In this document: in pieces, positions 1 through 7,852 of the stretch
How positions within the stretch are numbered: position 1 is the first letter of the stretch
Layout: each line of letters opens with the position of its first letter
Origin: Prevotella sp. UBA4341
Lineage (GTDB): Bacteria; Bacteroidota; Bacteroidia; Bacteroidales; Bacteroidaceae
Direction: 5' to 3'
NCBI GenBank assembly: GCA_002393705.1
Contig: DGTH01000005.1
Location: 1-9,702 of the forward strand
DNA: 9,702 nucleotides
The notes under the pieces: model-generated
Database searches by the model: none
Told to the model about the DNA's origin: nothing
Seen by the model: only the letters and a program-made list of their open reading frames with translations
Made by a program: the position numbers and the translations under genes

Positions 1-131
1 GCGGTAACAACCTCTGGCTCTGGACTCGCATGCCCGATGACCGTGAGTCCAACTTCTCAAGCTCCGGCGGTGCCACTGGTGCCTATCCTACCATGAAGCG
101 TATCAACTTCGGTATCAAATTTAATCTTTAA
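1..131 (+). CDS. xusA: SusC-like TonB-dependent outer-membrane transporter, C-terminal end only (XusA-like)
   Basis: This is the last 42 codons of a gene that begins upstream of the window; the reading frame starts at base 3 and stops at TAA 129-131. The visible peptide runs GNNLWLWTRMPDDRES, then a Ser/Gly-rich stretch, then AYPTMKRINFGIKFNL. The 'NLW-W-(K/R)MPDDRE ... AYPT-(K/R)R-NFG' pattern is typical of the extreme C-terminus of SusC/RagA barrels, where the last beta strands end. The final residue is Leu rather than the Phe often found at the end of outer-membrane barrels. It lies 12 bases before a SusD-like gene, the usual SusC-SusD pairing. The xusA name comes from its place in a Xus-type gene order; the sequence alone supports only 'SusC family'. 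Confidence 0.85.
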   Translation, partial: GNNLWLWTRMPDDRESNFSSSGGATGAYPTMKRINFGIKFNL

Positions 132-143
132 TTTACAAGAACG

Positions 144-2120
144 ATGAAAAAGATTATAAGTCATTATATATTCATGGGGCTGGCAGCAGTATCACTCAGT
201 TTTAGTATGTCAGCCTGCACTGACTACCTCGACAAGGAGCCGGACTCTGACGTGGGTGCTGACGAAGCCTTCAAGAACTTCACCAACTTCCAGGGTTTTG
301 TCGAGGAGGCATATAACTGTATCCCCAACAAAGAATCGAACTTCTGGTGCTGCACCTTCAACTGGGGTGAGGACGAGCTGATGAACACTGGCGGTGGCGA
401 CAGCCACGTGACAGCTCACTTCGACCTGGGTGACTACCGTAACTGGTACAACAACGACCAGAGCTTCCTGCACCGTAACGCAGCTAACCTGAGCACCACG
501 TCAAACGACAAGTTTGCCCACTCTTTGGAGCATGCCTGGTACTGCGTGCGCAAGATGAACATCGGACTGGAGAACCTCGACCGCATGACCGATGCTACGA
601 CTGAAGAGCGTAACCTTATTAAGGGTCAGCTGCTGTTCTTCCGTGCCTGGTGGCACTTCGAGCAGATGATTTACTTTGGCGGTCTGCCTTACGTTGACCG
701 CTCGCTGCCTGCCGACGAGGTGCTCACGCTGCCGCGTCTGTCGTTCCAGGAGTGTGCCCAGCGCTGTGCTGAGGACTTCCGTGCTGCTGCCGACCTGCTG
801 CCCAACAACTGGGACCAGACTACCATTGGTCGTAAGACGCTGGGTAAGAACGACCTGCGCATTACGAAGGTTTGCGCCCTGGGTTACATGGGTAAGGCGC
901 TGCTGTGGGCTGCTTCTCCGCTGAACGAGAACGGTGCCCAGACCGGTGCTTCAAAGAATGGTGTTACCTATAAATATAATGTGGAGCTGGCAAGCCGTGC
1001 AGCCGATGCACTGGCTGAGGCTATTGCCAACATCGAAAGCGGTAACTCACCTTACGCTCTGGCTGATTTCAAATATACTGACATCTACAACCACGAGCCT
1101 GACAAGAGCTACACCACTAACTTCTCTGACATTTTCTACACCACCGGTCAGAGCTGGAAGATGCCTGGCACGGTAGAGGCTATCATGCGTGGCCCGATGC
1201 CCGACATCAATGGTTCGAACTGGAACTTTGCCAAGCTGTGGGGACCGAAGGTCAACAACCTCGTAGAGCACGACGCCATCATTCACATGCCGACGGCTAA
1301 CTACATTCACTATGCTTACGGTATGGCTAATGGACTGCCACTCGATGACCCCGATTCAGGCTGGGACCCCACTCATCCCTACAAGGATCGTGACCCCCGC
1401 TTCTATCACGACATCATGTTCGACGGATTCAAGTTCCTGAACACGACACCCTCTGCTGACGACAAGCCCTACCAGTACCTGGAAATGTTTACTGGCGGTA
1501 ACATGGTTCCCTCAGGCAACCCGCAGCGCTCGGCCGACGGTAGCCGCACCGGCTACTTCTGCCAGAAGCTGGTTCCCCACCAGTGTAACAAGTACGACGG
1601 CATGTATAACTGGGGTGGTGCCCTTCAGACCTATCTGCCCTACATGCGCGTGGCCGACATCTATCTGATGTATGCTGAGGCTGGTGCAGCCGTTCAGGGT
1701 GCAGGCTACAAGAACAGCAAGTGTGCCCATACTGCTGTCGATGCTATCAACGTACTGCGTGACCGCGTAGGTGCTGGCCACGTGGCTGATAAGCTGGCAG
1801 CCGACAAGAACAAGTTTATGGATGAGGTTCGCCGTGAGCGTGCCTGTGAGCTGGCCTTCGAGGGCTTCCGCTGGAACGACCTGCAGCGCTGGCTGTTGCT
1901 GACCGAGTATCCTTACAACATCAAGACTCGCGTAGAGTTCAGCCGTGTCGGTAACTTCGACTACACGAAGAATGACCCGCGCGATGCAGAGGTTGCTGGA
2001 TTCAATGATTATGGAACAGTCGTCGTAGAACGTAACTTCAGCACCAAGCACTACCTGCTGCCGCTGAAGGAAAGCGACGTTTATCTCTACTCAGAATATC
2101 CGCAGAACCCCGGATGGTAA
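144..2120 (+). CDS. xusB: SusD-like surface glycan-binding lipoprotein (XusB-like)
   Basis: This 658-residue protein should be an outer-membrane lipoprotein on the cell surface that captures xylo-oligosaccharides and caps the preceding SusC-like barrel. The N-terminus has Lys2-Lys3, a hydrophobic core and a lipobox ending at Cys25 (SMSAC), followed by TDYLDKEPDSD, typical of mature SusD proteins. The N-terminal SusD-like TPR region includes LIKGQLLFFRAWWHFEQ at about residues 158-174. The C-terminal SusD/RagB region includes RDPRF at about 416, MRVADIYLMYAEA from 501, RRERACELAFEGFRW from 563, and the closing NPGW. At 658 residues it is longer than many SusD proteins (about 500-600). Met at lipobox position -3 is uncommon. 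The start is chosen because it gives a complete signal peptide. Family assignment is firm; xylan specificity and the xusB name are inferred from gene order. Confidence 0.95.
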   Translation: MKKIISHYIFMGLAAVSLSFSMSACTDYLDKEPDSDVGADEAFKNFTNFQGFVEEAYNCIPNKESNFWCCTFNWGEDELMNTGGGDSHVTAHFDLGDYRNWYNNDQSFLHRNAANLSTTSNDKFAHSLEHAWYCVRKMNIGLENLDRMTDATTEERNLIKGQLLFFRAWWHFEQMIYFGGLPYVDRSLPADEVLTLPRLSFQECAQRCAEDFRAAADLLPNNWDQTTIGRKTLGKNDLRITKVCALGYMGKALLWAASPLNENGAQTGASKNGVTYKYNVELASRAADALAEAIANIESGNSPYALADFKYTDIYNHEPDKSYTTNFSDIFYTTGQSWKMPGTVEAIMRGPMPDINGSNWNFAKLWGPKVNNLVEHDAIIHMPTANYIHYAYGMANGLPLDDPDSGWDPTHPYKDRDPRFYHDIMFDGFKFLNTTPSADDKPYQYLEMFTGGNMVPSGNPQRSADGSRTGYFCQKLVPHQCNKYDGMYNWGGALQTYLPYMRVADIYLMYAEAGAAVQGAGYKNSKCAHTAVDAINVLRDRVGAGHVADKLAADKNKFMDEVRRERACELAFEGFRWNDLQRWLLLTEYPYNIKTRVEFSRVGNFDYTKNDPRDAEVAGFNDYGTVVVERNFSTKHYLLPLKESDVYLYSEYPQNPGW

Positions 2121-2136
2121 CCAAATAAAATGAGTA

Positions 2137-2150
2137 ATTAGAAATTAGAA
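2137..2150 (+). repeat. Tandem heptamer ATTAGAA x2 in intergenic leader
   Basis: The heptamer ATTAGAA occurs twice without interruption at 2137-2143 and 2144-2150, inside the 40-base gap between the first SusD-like gene and the second SusC-like gene. This gap is the longest in the operon and is strongly A/T-rich. The repeat lies 10 bases before the ATG at 2161, where a ribosome-binding region would be. No G-rich Shine-Dalgarno sequence is present, as is common in Bacteroidetes, whose leaders favour A-rich tracts. No function can be assigned; it may simply be low-complexity leader sequence. Confidence 0.5.
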
Positions 2151-2160
2151 ACTAAAAATT

Positions 2161-4983
2161 ATGATTACTAAGAATATAAAATACATTTCTTTGGCTCTCT
2201 GCCTGACGGTAGGTCTGCCTGTTGCAGCCCAAACGGAGACTGCAGCCGACTCGACCCAGGTCAACGTAGCCTTCCGAAAGGTGGCTCAGGAAGACATCAT
2301 GGGCGGCGTATCGACGCTGAACTATCGGGAGCTGATGGATAAGAACTACAACACCTACAGCCTTGACAACATGCAGGGTTATGTAGCTGGCTACAACGGA
2401 GCCGGTATGTGGGGACTGACTGAACAGTTGGTGCTCATTGACGGTGTTCCCCGTGCTGCCGATAACGTGAAGCCCGACGAGATAGAGACCATCACCTTCA
2501 TGAAGGGTGCGCAGGCCGTAGTGCTCTACGGTAGCCGTGCTGCCCAGGGCGTGGTGCTCATCACCACCAAGCGTGGTCACATCAACGACGGACTGAGCGT
2601 AACGGCCCGTATCAACACCGGTTGGAACGTGGCAAAGGCCTATCCCGAATACTTGGGTTCGGCCGAATACATGACGCTCTACAACGAGGCCCGCGCCAAC
2701 GACGGCATGGCTCCCCTCTACACGCAGGAGCAGATTTACAACACGGCCTTAGGCACGAACCCCTACCGCTATCCTAACGTGAACTTCTACTCTTCCGACT
2801 ACATCAAGAAGGCTTTCAACCGCACTGATGCTACGGCAGAGATTCAGGGTGGTAACGACCGTGCCCGCTTCTATGCTAACGTGAGCTACTACCGCGTGGG
2901 CGACCAGCTGAAGTTTGGTGAGGCCAAGCACAACTACACCGACCGTTTCAACGTTCGTGGTAATGTTGACTTGCGCATCAACAACTTCATTACGGCTTAC
3001 GTCAATGCCAATGCTACCTATTATAATGCCAATGGTGCCAACAGCAACCAGGACGGCAACTTCTGGGAGATGGCAGCCTCGTGGCGCCCCAACCGCGTCA
3101 GCCCGCTGATTCCCATCAGCTATCTGGACCCCAACGCTGTGGCTGCCCGTACGCTGATTGACAATACGAACAACATCTTCGACGGCATGTTCCTTGCCGG
3201 TTCACAGACTGACCTGACCAACATCATTGCCGACTACTATGCAGCAGGCGACAATACGTGGACCAGCCGTCAGTTCCAGTTCGACGCAGGCGTCAACTTC
3301 GACCTGAGCAGCCTGCTCAAGGGTCTGAGCTTCCACGCCATGGTGGGCGTTGACTACGCTACCAGCTACAGCAAGTCGTTCAACAACACTTATGCTACGT
3401 TCGAACCGACGTGGAGCTCCTACAACGGTCAGGACGTCATTGTGGCGCTGAACAACCACGGTACGGTTGACAAGCACTCCGGCGTCCAGAACATCTCCGG
3501 TTCTACCGACAACCAGACCATTGCCTTCAATGCTCACTTCGACTACAAGCGCACCTTCGCCGATGTGCACAACTTTAGCGCCATCCTCGTGGCTAACGGC
3601 TACCAGCAGTCTAACTCGGGCGTGTACCATAAGCTCAGCAATGCCAACCTCGGCCTGCAGCTGGCTTACAACTACGCCAAGACCTATTATGCCGACTTTG
3701 CCATCGCTACCCCGTGGTCAGCTCGTCTGCCGGAAGGCAAGCGCGCAGGCTTCTCTCCCTCGCTTACCCTGGGCTGGAGACTCTCCAACGAGAAGTTCAT
3801 GGAGGGCAGCATCTTCGACGACCTGACCATCAGCGCCAGCGCCAGTAGCCTGAAGACCGACATAGGCATCAGCGACTACTACATGTACCAGCAGACCTAC
3901 CAGTGGGGCGGCTGGTGGGACTGGAACGGACAGACCGGCCACAACGACGTGCAGGCACGCCGTGGCGGTAACGACGATTTCGGTTATATCAAGCGTAACG
4001 AGATTTCTGCCAATCTGCATGCCGAGCTGCTGCAGCGTTCACTCTCGGTCGATGCTTCGTTCTTCACCAACAAGATTGACGGTGGCGTCATCAGCGCCGG
4101 CAACCAGGTGCCCAGCTACTTTACGTCTTGGCACATTGGAGAGCAGACAGGTTTCGTACACAACCTGAACTACAACGTTGACAGCCGCACAGGCTTCGAC
4201 CTCGCCGTGAACTACAAGAAGAACTTTGGCGAGTTCGGGTTCCAGGCCGGCCTCAACCTCACTCACTACACCACCAATGCCAGCAAGCGTGACGACACCA
4301 ACTATGCCGATGCTTACCAGCACCGTCAGGGCAAGCCCATCGATACCGTCTGGGGTTACGAGTGCTTAGGCTTCTTCCAGGATCAGGCCGACATTGACAA
4401 TTCGCCCACGCAGACCCTGAGCGGTAACGTGAAGCCTGGTGACCTGAAGTACAAGGACCAGAACGGCGACGGTGTCATCGATACCAAGGACCAGGTCGAT
4501 CTGGGCAAGGGTGGCTGGTATGGTTCTCCCACGACGCTGGGTGTCAACCTCACCTTCAAGTACAAGAACTTCACACTCTTCGTGCTGGGTGTAGGCGGCT
4601 TCGGTGGCCACGCCATGAAGAGCAACAGCTACTGGTGGATTGACCAGGAGGACAAGTACTCGGCAGCCGTGCGTGGCCGCTGGACTCCTGAGACAGCTGC
4701 TACAGCTTCTTATCCGCGCCTGACCACTCAGAGTGGTGCCAACAACAACACCAACTCCGACTTCTGGATTTACTCTACTTCTCGTTTCGACCTGGCAAAG
4801 GTTCAGCTTACCTACGACTTCCCGAAGTCCATCTTCGGCGACTGCTTCGTCAAAGGCCTCTCCATCTATGCCAGCGGCAACAGCCTGCTGACACTTGCCA
4901 AGGAGCGTAAGTTGCTGGAAATGAATGTAGGCAGTGCACCTCAGACACGGTTCTACAATCTCGGTGTTAAAGTGCAGTTCTAA
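2161..4983 (+). CDS. xusC: SusC-like TonB-dependent outer-membrane transporter, short form (XusC-like)
   Basis: This 940-residue protein is a SusC/RagA-type outer-membrane barrel expected to import xylo-oligosaccharides with TonB energy, paired with the SusD-like protein encoded next. A signal peptide precedes a likely cleavage after Ala23 (PVAA|QTE). The plug domain follows, with LVLIDGVP at 90-97 and VLYGSRAAQGVVLITTKRG at 121-139; the remainder is barrel. An EF-hand-like loop of the kind common in SusC proteins lies at 766-777 (DQNGDGVIDTKD). The C-terminus FYNLGVKVQF ends in Phe, as expected for BAM-assembled barrels. Unlike typical SusC proteins of about 1000-1100 residues, it has no carboxypeptidase-regulatory-like domain before the plug, and the TonB box is poorly conserved (perhaps VNVAFRKV at 34-41). 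An aromatic cluster, QWGGWWDWN at 581-589, may be in an exposed loop. Family assignment is firm; the substrate is inferred from context. Confidence 0.95.
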   Translation: MITKNIKYISLALCLTVGLPVAAQTETAADSTQVNVAFRKVAQEDIMGGVSTLNYRELMDKNYNTYSLDNMQGYVAGYNGAGMWGLTEQLVLIDGVPRAADNVKPDEIETITFMKGAQAVVLYGSRAAQGVVLITTKRGHINDGLSVTARINTGWNVAKAYPEYLGSAEYMTLYNEARANDGMAPLYTQEQIYNTALGTNPYRYPNVNFYSSDYIKKAFNRTDATAEIQGGNDRARFYANVSYYRVGDQLKFGEAKHNYTDRFNVRGNVDLRINNFITAYVNANATYYNANGANSNQDGNFWEMAASWRPNRVSPLIPISYLDPNAVAARTLIDNTNNIFDGMFLAGSQTDLTNIIADYYAAGDNTWTSRQFQFDAGVNFDLSSLLKGLSFHAMVGVDYATSYSKSFNNTYATFEPTWSSYNGQDVIVALNNHGTVDKHSGVQNISGSTDNQTIAFNAHFDYKRTFADVHNFSAILVANGYQQSNSGVYHKLSNANLGLQLAYNYAKTYYADFAIATPWSARLPEGKRAGFSPSLTLGWRLSNEKFMEGSIFDDLTISASASSLKTDIGISDYYMYQQTYQWGGWWDWNGQTGHNDVQARRGGNDDFGYIKRNEISANLHAELLQRSLSVDASFFTNKIDGGVISAGNQVPSYFTSWHIGEQTGFVHNLNYNVDSRTGFDLAVNYKKNFGEFGFQAGLNLTHYTTNASKRDDTNYADAYQHRQGKPIDTVWGYECLGFFQDQADIDNSPTQTLSGNVKPGDLKYKDQNGDGVIDTKDQVDLGKGGWYGSPTTLGVNLTFKYKNFTLFVLGVGGFGGHAMKSNSYWWIDQEDKYSAAVRGRWTPETAATASYPRLTTQSGANNNTNSDFWIYSTSRFDLAKVQLTYDFPKSIFGDCFVKGLSIYASGNSLLTLAKERKLLEMNVGSAPQTRFYNLGVKVQF

Positions 4984-5010
4984 AGAAAGTAATAAGAAAA
5001 ATCGAAGATT

Positions 5011-6798
5011 ATGAAACTGAAGAATATCATTATACTTGGCGCTGCAACGGTAGCTCTTACTGCCTGCGACGACCTCTTTAAGCCGGCTCTGGAAAACAAT
5101 CTGGAAATCGACCAGATGTATAACGACCCGACCTTTGCACGTGGCATCCTCGACAATGCGTTCCTGCTGCTTCCCTACGATGCCAGTCCCAATACTGACG
5201 TAGCTACCGACGACGCCGTGTCGAACGATGCTACCAACGACTACAAGCGAATGGCGCTGGGCAACTGGGCTTCCGACATGAACCCCGTCAGCCAGTGGAA
5301 CAGCCGCTATCACGCCATTCAGTACTGTAACCTGTTCCTCGAGAACTGTGACCAGGTGCTTTGGGACTACTCTTCCGAATCACTCAACCAGATGCACAAG
5401 GACCTCTATAAGGGTCAGGCCTACGCCCTGCGCGGACTGCAGCTGTTCTACCTGCTGCGTGCTCATGCCGGCATGGTGGGTGGCCAGCTCATGGGTGTGC
5501 CCATTCATCTGGCTTCTGAGGATGCTTCCTCTGATTTTAACCTGCCGCGTAACACCTTCAAGGAGTGTGTTGACCAGATTATGGCCGACTTCGACGAGGC
5601 ACTGAAGTACCTGCCCCAGAAGTACGGCGACGTCTCGGCAGAAGAAGTACCTGCCAAGTACAAGCAGCTTGGTGCCGACGATGCTGAGTACAACCGTGCT
5701 TTCGGTAACATGCAGCGTGGTAAGATAGACGGCCGCATGATTGCTGCCTTCAAGGCCCAGGTGGCCATTTTCGCCGCTTCTCCGGCTTACGAGTCAGCTG
5801 GTGCTGCAACGTGGGAGCAGGCTGCCCAGTATGCTGCTGCCAGTCTGCAGAACGCCGGTGGCGTCTCGGGTATCGACCCCACGGGTTGGAAGTGGTTTAG
5901 CAACAAGACGTTCATCGACGGTTTCGGCTTCACCGACCCTGACCCCGCAGAAATCTGCTGGCGCGGTACGGTAGGCGAAAACCACAACCTGGAGGCCGAC
6001 TTCTATCCTCCCTCGCTCTACGGTAAAGGACGTCTGAACCCCACGCAGAACCTGGTCGATGCATTCCCCATGGCTAACGGCTATCCTATTACCGCCGCTG
6101 CCTCTGGCTACAATGCTAACGACCCCTATGCAGGCCGTGACCCCCGACTGCAGGAGTACATCCTCGTCAATGGTGCTACTCAGGGTGTAAACGCTACGCC
6201 CATCAATACCGCTGCCGATGCTACGACGCTCGACGGGCTGAACCGTGAGAACGGACGTTCTACCACCACTGGTTACTACCTGCGTAAGCTCCTGCGCGAC
6301 GACGTCAACCTCGACCCGTCAAGCACCACCGACAAGAAGCACTTCGGTGCCCGCATACGTTATACCGAAATCTTCCTCGACTATGCTGAGGCTGCCAACG
6401 AGGCCGCTGGCCCCCGTGCTAACGTGGGTGGAGCAAACTATTCTGCCTACGACGTCATCAAGGCCATTCGCCAGCGTGCCGGCGTAGGTGGTACGGACGA
6501 TCCCTACCTCGAGGAGTGTGCCGCTTCTAAGGACAAGATGCGCGAGCTCATTCGCAACGAGCGCCGACTGGAGCTCTGCTTCGAGAACCACCGCTTCTGG
6601 GACCTGCGCCGCTGGAAGGCTAACCTCACCGAGACGGCCCGTGGCGTCAACATCACCACCAATACTGCCGGAAGCCTGGTCTTCAAGCCGTTCGACGTAG
6701 AGCCGCGCAACTATCAGGACTATATGTACTATGGCCCCATTCCATACTCTGAGATCATTAAGTGGAGCAATCTGCAACAGAATGACGGATGGAAGTAA
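5011..6798 (+). CDS. xusD: SusD-like surface glycan-binding lipoprotein (XusD-like)
   Basis: This 595-residue lipoprotein is the partner of the short SusC-like barrel 27 bases upstream and should bind xylan fragments at the cell surface. A short signal peptide ends in the lipobox LTAC with Cys19, followed by Asp-Asp. The SusD-like TPR motif is at about 134-155 (KGQAYALRGLQLFYLLRAHAG). The C-terminal SusD/RagB part includes RDPRL from 376, IRYTEIFLDYAEAANEA in the middle of the domain, RNERRLELCFENHRFWDLRRW at 515-535, and a terminal NLQQNDGWK. The length is normal for the family. It is clearly different from the first SusD-like protein in the window in length and sequence, so the two pairs are not a recent duplication. 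The start is supported by the signal peptide immediately after it. The xusD name rests on gene order. Confidence 0.95.
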   Translation: MKLKNIIILGAATVALTACDDLFKPALENNLEIDQMYNDPTFARGILDNAFLLLPYDASPNTDVATDDAVSNDATNDYKRMALGNWASDMNPVSQWNSRYHAIQYCNLFLENCDQVLWDYSSESLNQMHKDLYKGQAYALRGLQLFYLLRAHAGMVGGQLMGVPIHLASEDASSDFNLPRNTFKECVDQIMADFDEALKYLPQKYGDVSAEEVPAKYKQLGADDAEYNRAFGNMQRGKIDGRMIAAFKAQVAIFAASPAYESAGAATWEQAAQYAAASLQNAGGVSGIDPTGWKWFSNKTFIDGFGFTDPDPAEICWRGTVGENHNLEADFYPPSLYGKGRLNPTQNLVDAFPMANGYPITAAASGYNANDPYAGRDPRLQEYILVNGATQGVNATPINTAADATTLDGLNRENGRSTTTGYYLRKLLRDDVNLDPSSTTDKKHFGARIRYTEIFLDYAEAANEAAGPRANVGGANYSAYDVIKAIRQRAGVGGTDDPYLEECAASKDKMRELIRNERRLELCFENHRFWDLRRWKANLTETARGVNITTNTAGSLVFKPFDVEPRNYQDYMYYGPIPYSEIIKWSNLQQNDGWK

Positions 6799-6826
6799 AG
6801 TAACAATGTAAAATTCTAAAACAACT

Positions 6827-7828
6827 ATGAATAAGAAAAATATTTCACGTTTCATCTTTGCCTGCCTCGTAGGCAGCGCCCTCAGCGCTTCACTGACAGG
6901 CTGTAAGAACGGCGATGCCTCGTTCGACGACTTCGAGGGCGGTACCACCGTATATTTCCCCTACCAGTACCCCGTGCGTACCATCGTCCTGGGTGACGAC
7001 GATTACGACACCTCGCTCGACAAGGCCCACCAGTGCCAGATTAAGGCCACCTTCGGCGGTTCCTACAATGGCACTAACGGTTCGGTGACCGTAGCTGTTG
7101 ACCCCACGCTGGTCAACAACCTGACCTTCGAGGACGGCACGCCCGTCAAGGCCATGCCCGACAGCTACTACTCGCTCTCTACGACCAACCTGGCCTTTAA
7201 CGGCACCTTCAACGGTACCACCACCGTCCAGCTGACTGACGCTTTCTTCAACGACCCCGATGCCGTAAAGAATACCTACGTCATTCCTTTGGTGATGACC
7301 GGCCAGACGGGCTTCGGCAAGATTCTTGCCGGCGAGCTGAACGAGGGCGCTACCGCTGTTCGTACTGACGAGTCGGCCTGGGCTGTCAAGCCTATGGACT
7401 ACATTCTCTACTGCGTGAAGTTCCAGAACAAATATACTGGCTGGTGGCTGACTAATGGCGACACCTCTATCGACAACATCGAGAAGGCTGGAACCGTTGA
7501 AATCAAGACCCGTTCGCTTACCCAGAGCATCTATACCGTCACTAACGAGGGCAAGAGCGCCGACCTGCTGCTCACCTTCGACGGCAGCGACAACTGCACC
7601 ATCAGCTCGCTGACCGACGGCGTGACGGCTACGGGCACGGGCAAGTTTACCGACCAGGGAGCTAAGAAGTCGTGGGGCGACAAAGACCGCGACCTCATGG
7701 AGCTGAACTACACCGTCAACTTCAGCGACGGCACCTCATTCTCCAAGAACGAGAAACTGGTCTGGCAGCGTAGCGGTGTCAGCCTGACCGGTGCCTCTAA
7801 GGAGTTTTCGCCTGTTTATACTAAGTAA
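6827..7828 (+). CDS. xusE: Surface lipoprotein with DUF1735/BT_3987-like N-terminal and DUF4361-like C-terminal domains (XusE-like)
   Basis: This 333-residue protein is a probable surface glycan-binding lipoprotein, in the position held by XusE in Xus loci and by SGBPs in other Bacteroidetes loci. The signal peptide ends in the lipobox LTGC with Cys26. Residues of about 35-175 look like the DUF1735 (BT_3987-like, Ig-like fold) domain: an early TTVYFPYQYPVRTIVLGDD stretch and the later YVIPLVMTGQTG segment. From about 190 the pattern MDYILYCVKFQNKYTGWWL resembles the start of a DUF4361-type domain. The C-terminal half is rich in Thr, Ser and Asp and looks all-beta. No catalytic motif is visible. 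It lies 28 bases after the second SusD-like gene and 24 bases before the xylanase. Domain calls are from remembered family patterns; glycan binding is inferred from context. Confidence 0.85.
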   Translation: MNKKNISRFIFACLVGSALSASLTGCKNGDASFDDFEGGTTVYFPYQYPVRTIVLGDDDYDTSLDKAHQCQIKATFGGSYNGTNGSVTVAVDPTLVNNLTFEDGTPVKAMPDSYYSLSTTNLAFNGTFNGTTTVQLTDAFFNDPDAVKNTYVIPLVMTGQTGFGKILAGELNEGATAVRTDESAWAVKPMDYILYCVKFQNKYTGWWLTNGDTSIDNIEKAGTVEIKTRSLTQSIYTVTNEGKSADLLLTFDGSDNCTISSLTDGVTATGTGKFTDQGAKKSWGDKDRDLMELNYTVNFSDGTSFSKNEKLVWQRSGVSLTGASKEFSPVYTK

Positions 7829-7840
7829 ATCGTAAATGAA

Positions 7841-7846
7841 AAAGGA
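7841..7846 (+). promoter_or_regulatory. Shine-Dalgarno-like site for the xylanase gene
   Basis: AAAGGA lies 6 bases before the ATG at 7853. It is the only clear Shine-Dalgarno-like motif ahead of any start codon in this window; the other four leaders are A-rich and lack a GGA core at suitable spacing. It supports 7853 as the xylanase start. An upstream ATG at 7836 opens only a four-codon frame (MKKD, stop at 7848-7850) that overlaps this site. Confidence 0.5.
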
Positions 7847-7852
7847 TTAATT

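Noticed and set aside
4456..4491. Dockerin-like repeat in the SusC-like protein
   Set aside because: A single DQNGDGVIDTKD loop is a common feature of SusC barrels. There is no second repeat and no cellulosome context.
4366..5313. Antisense open frame (315 codons) across the xusC-xusD junction
   Set aside because: It is antisense to two well-supported genes and spans their junction. GC-rich codon use makes stop codons rare on the opposite strand, and the product resembles no known family.
6319..6948. Antisense open frame (209 codons) across the xusD-xusE junction
   Set aside because: It overlaps two genes with signal peptides and domain motifs and has no supporting features of its own.
7829..7852. 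Terminator or promoter between xusE and the xylanase
   Set aside because: The 24-base gap has no inverted repeat with a T-run and no room for a Bacteroidetes -33/-7 promoter. The nearby hairpin at 7901-7927 is inside coding sequence and has no following T tract.
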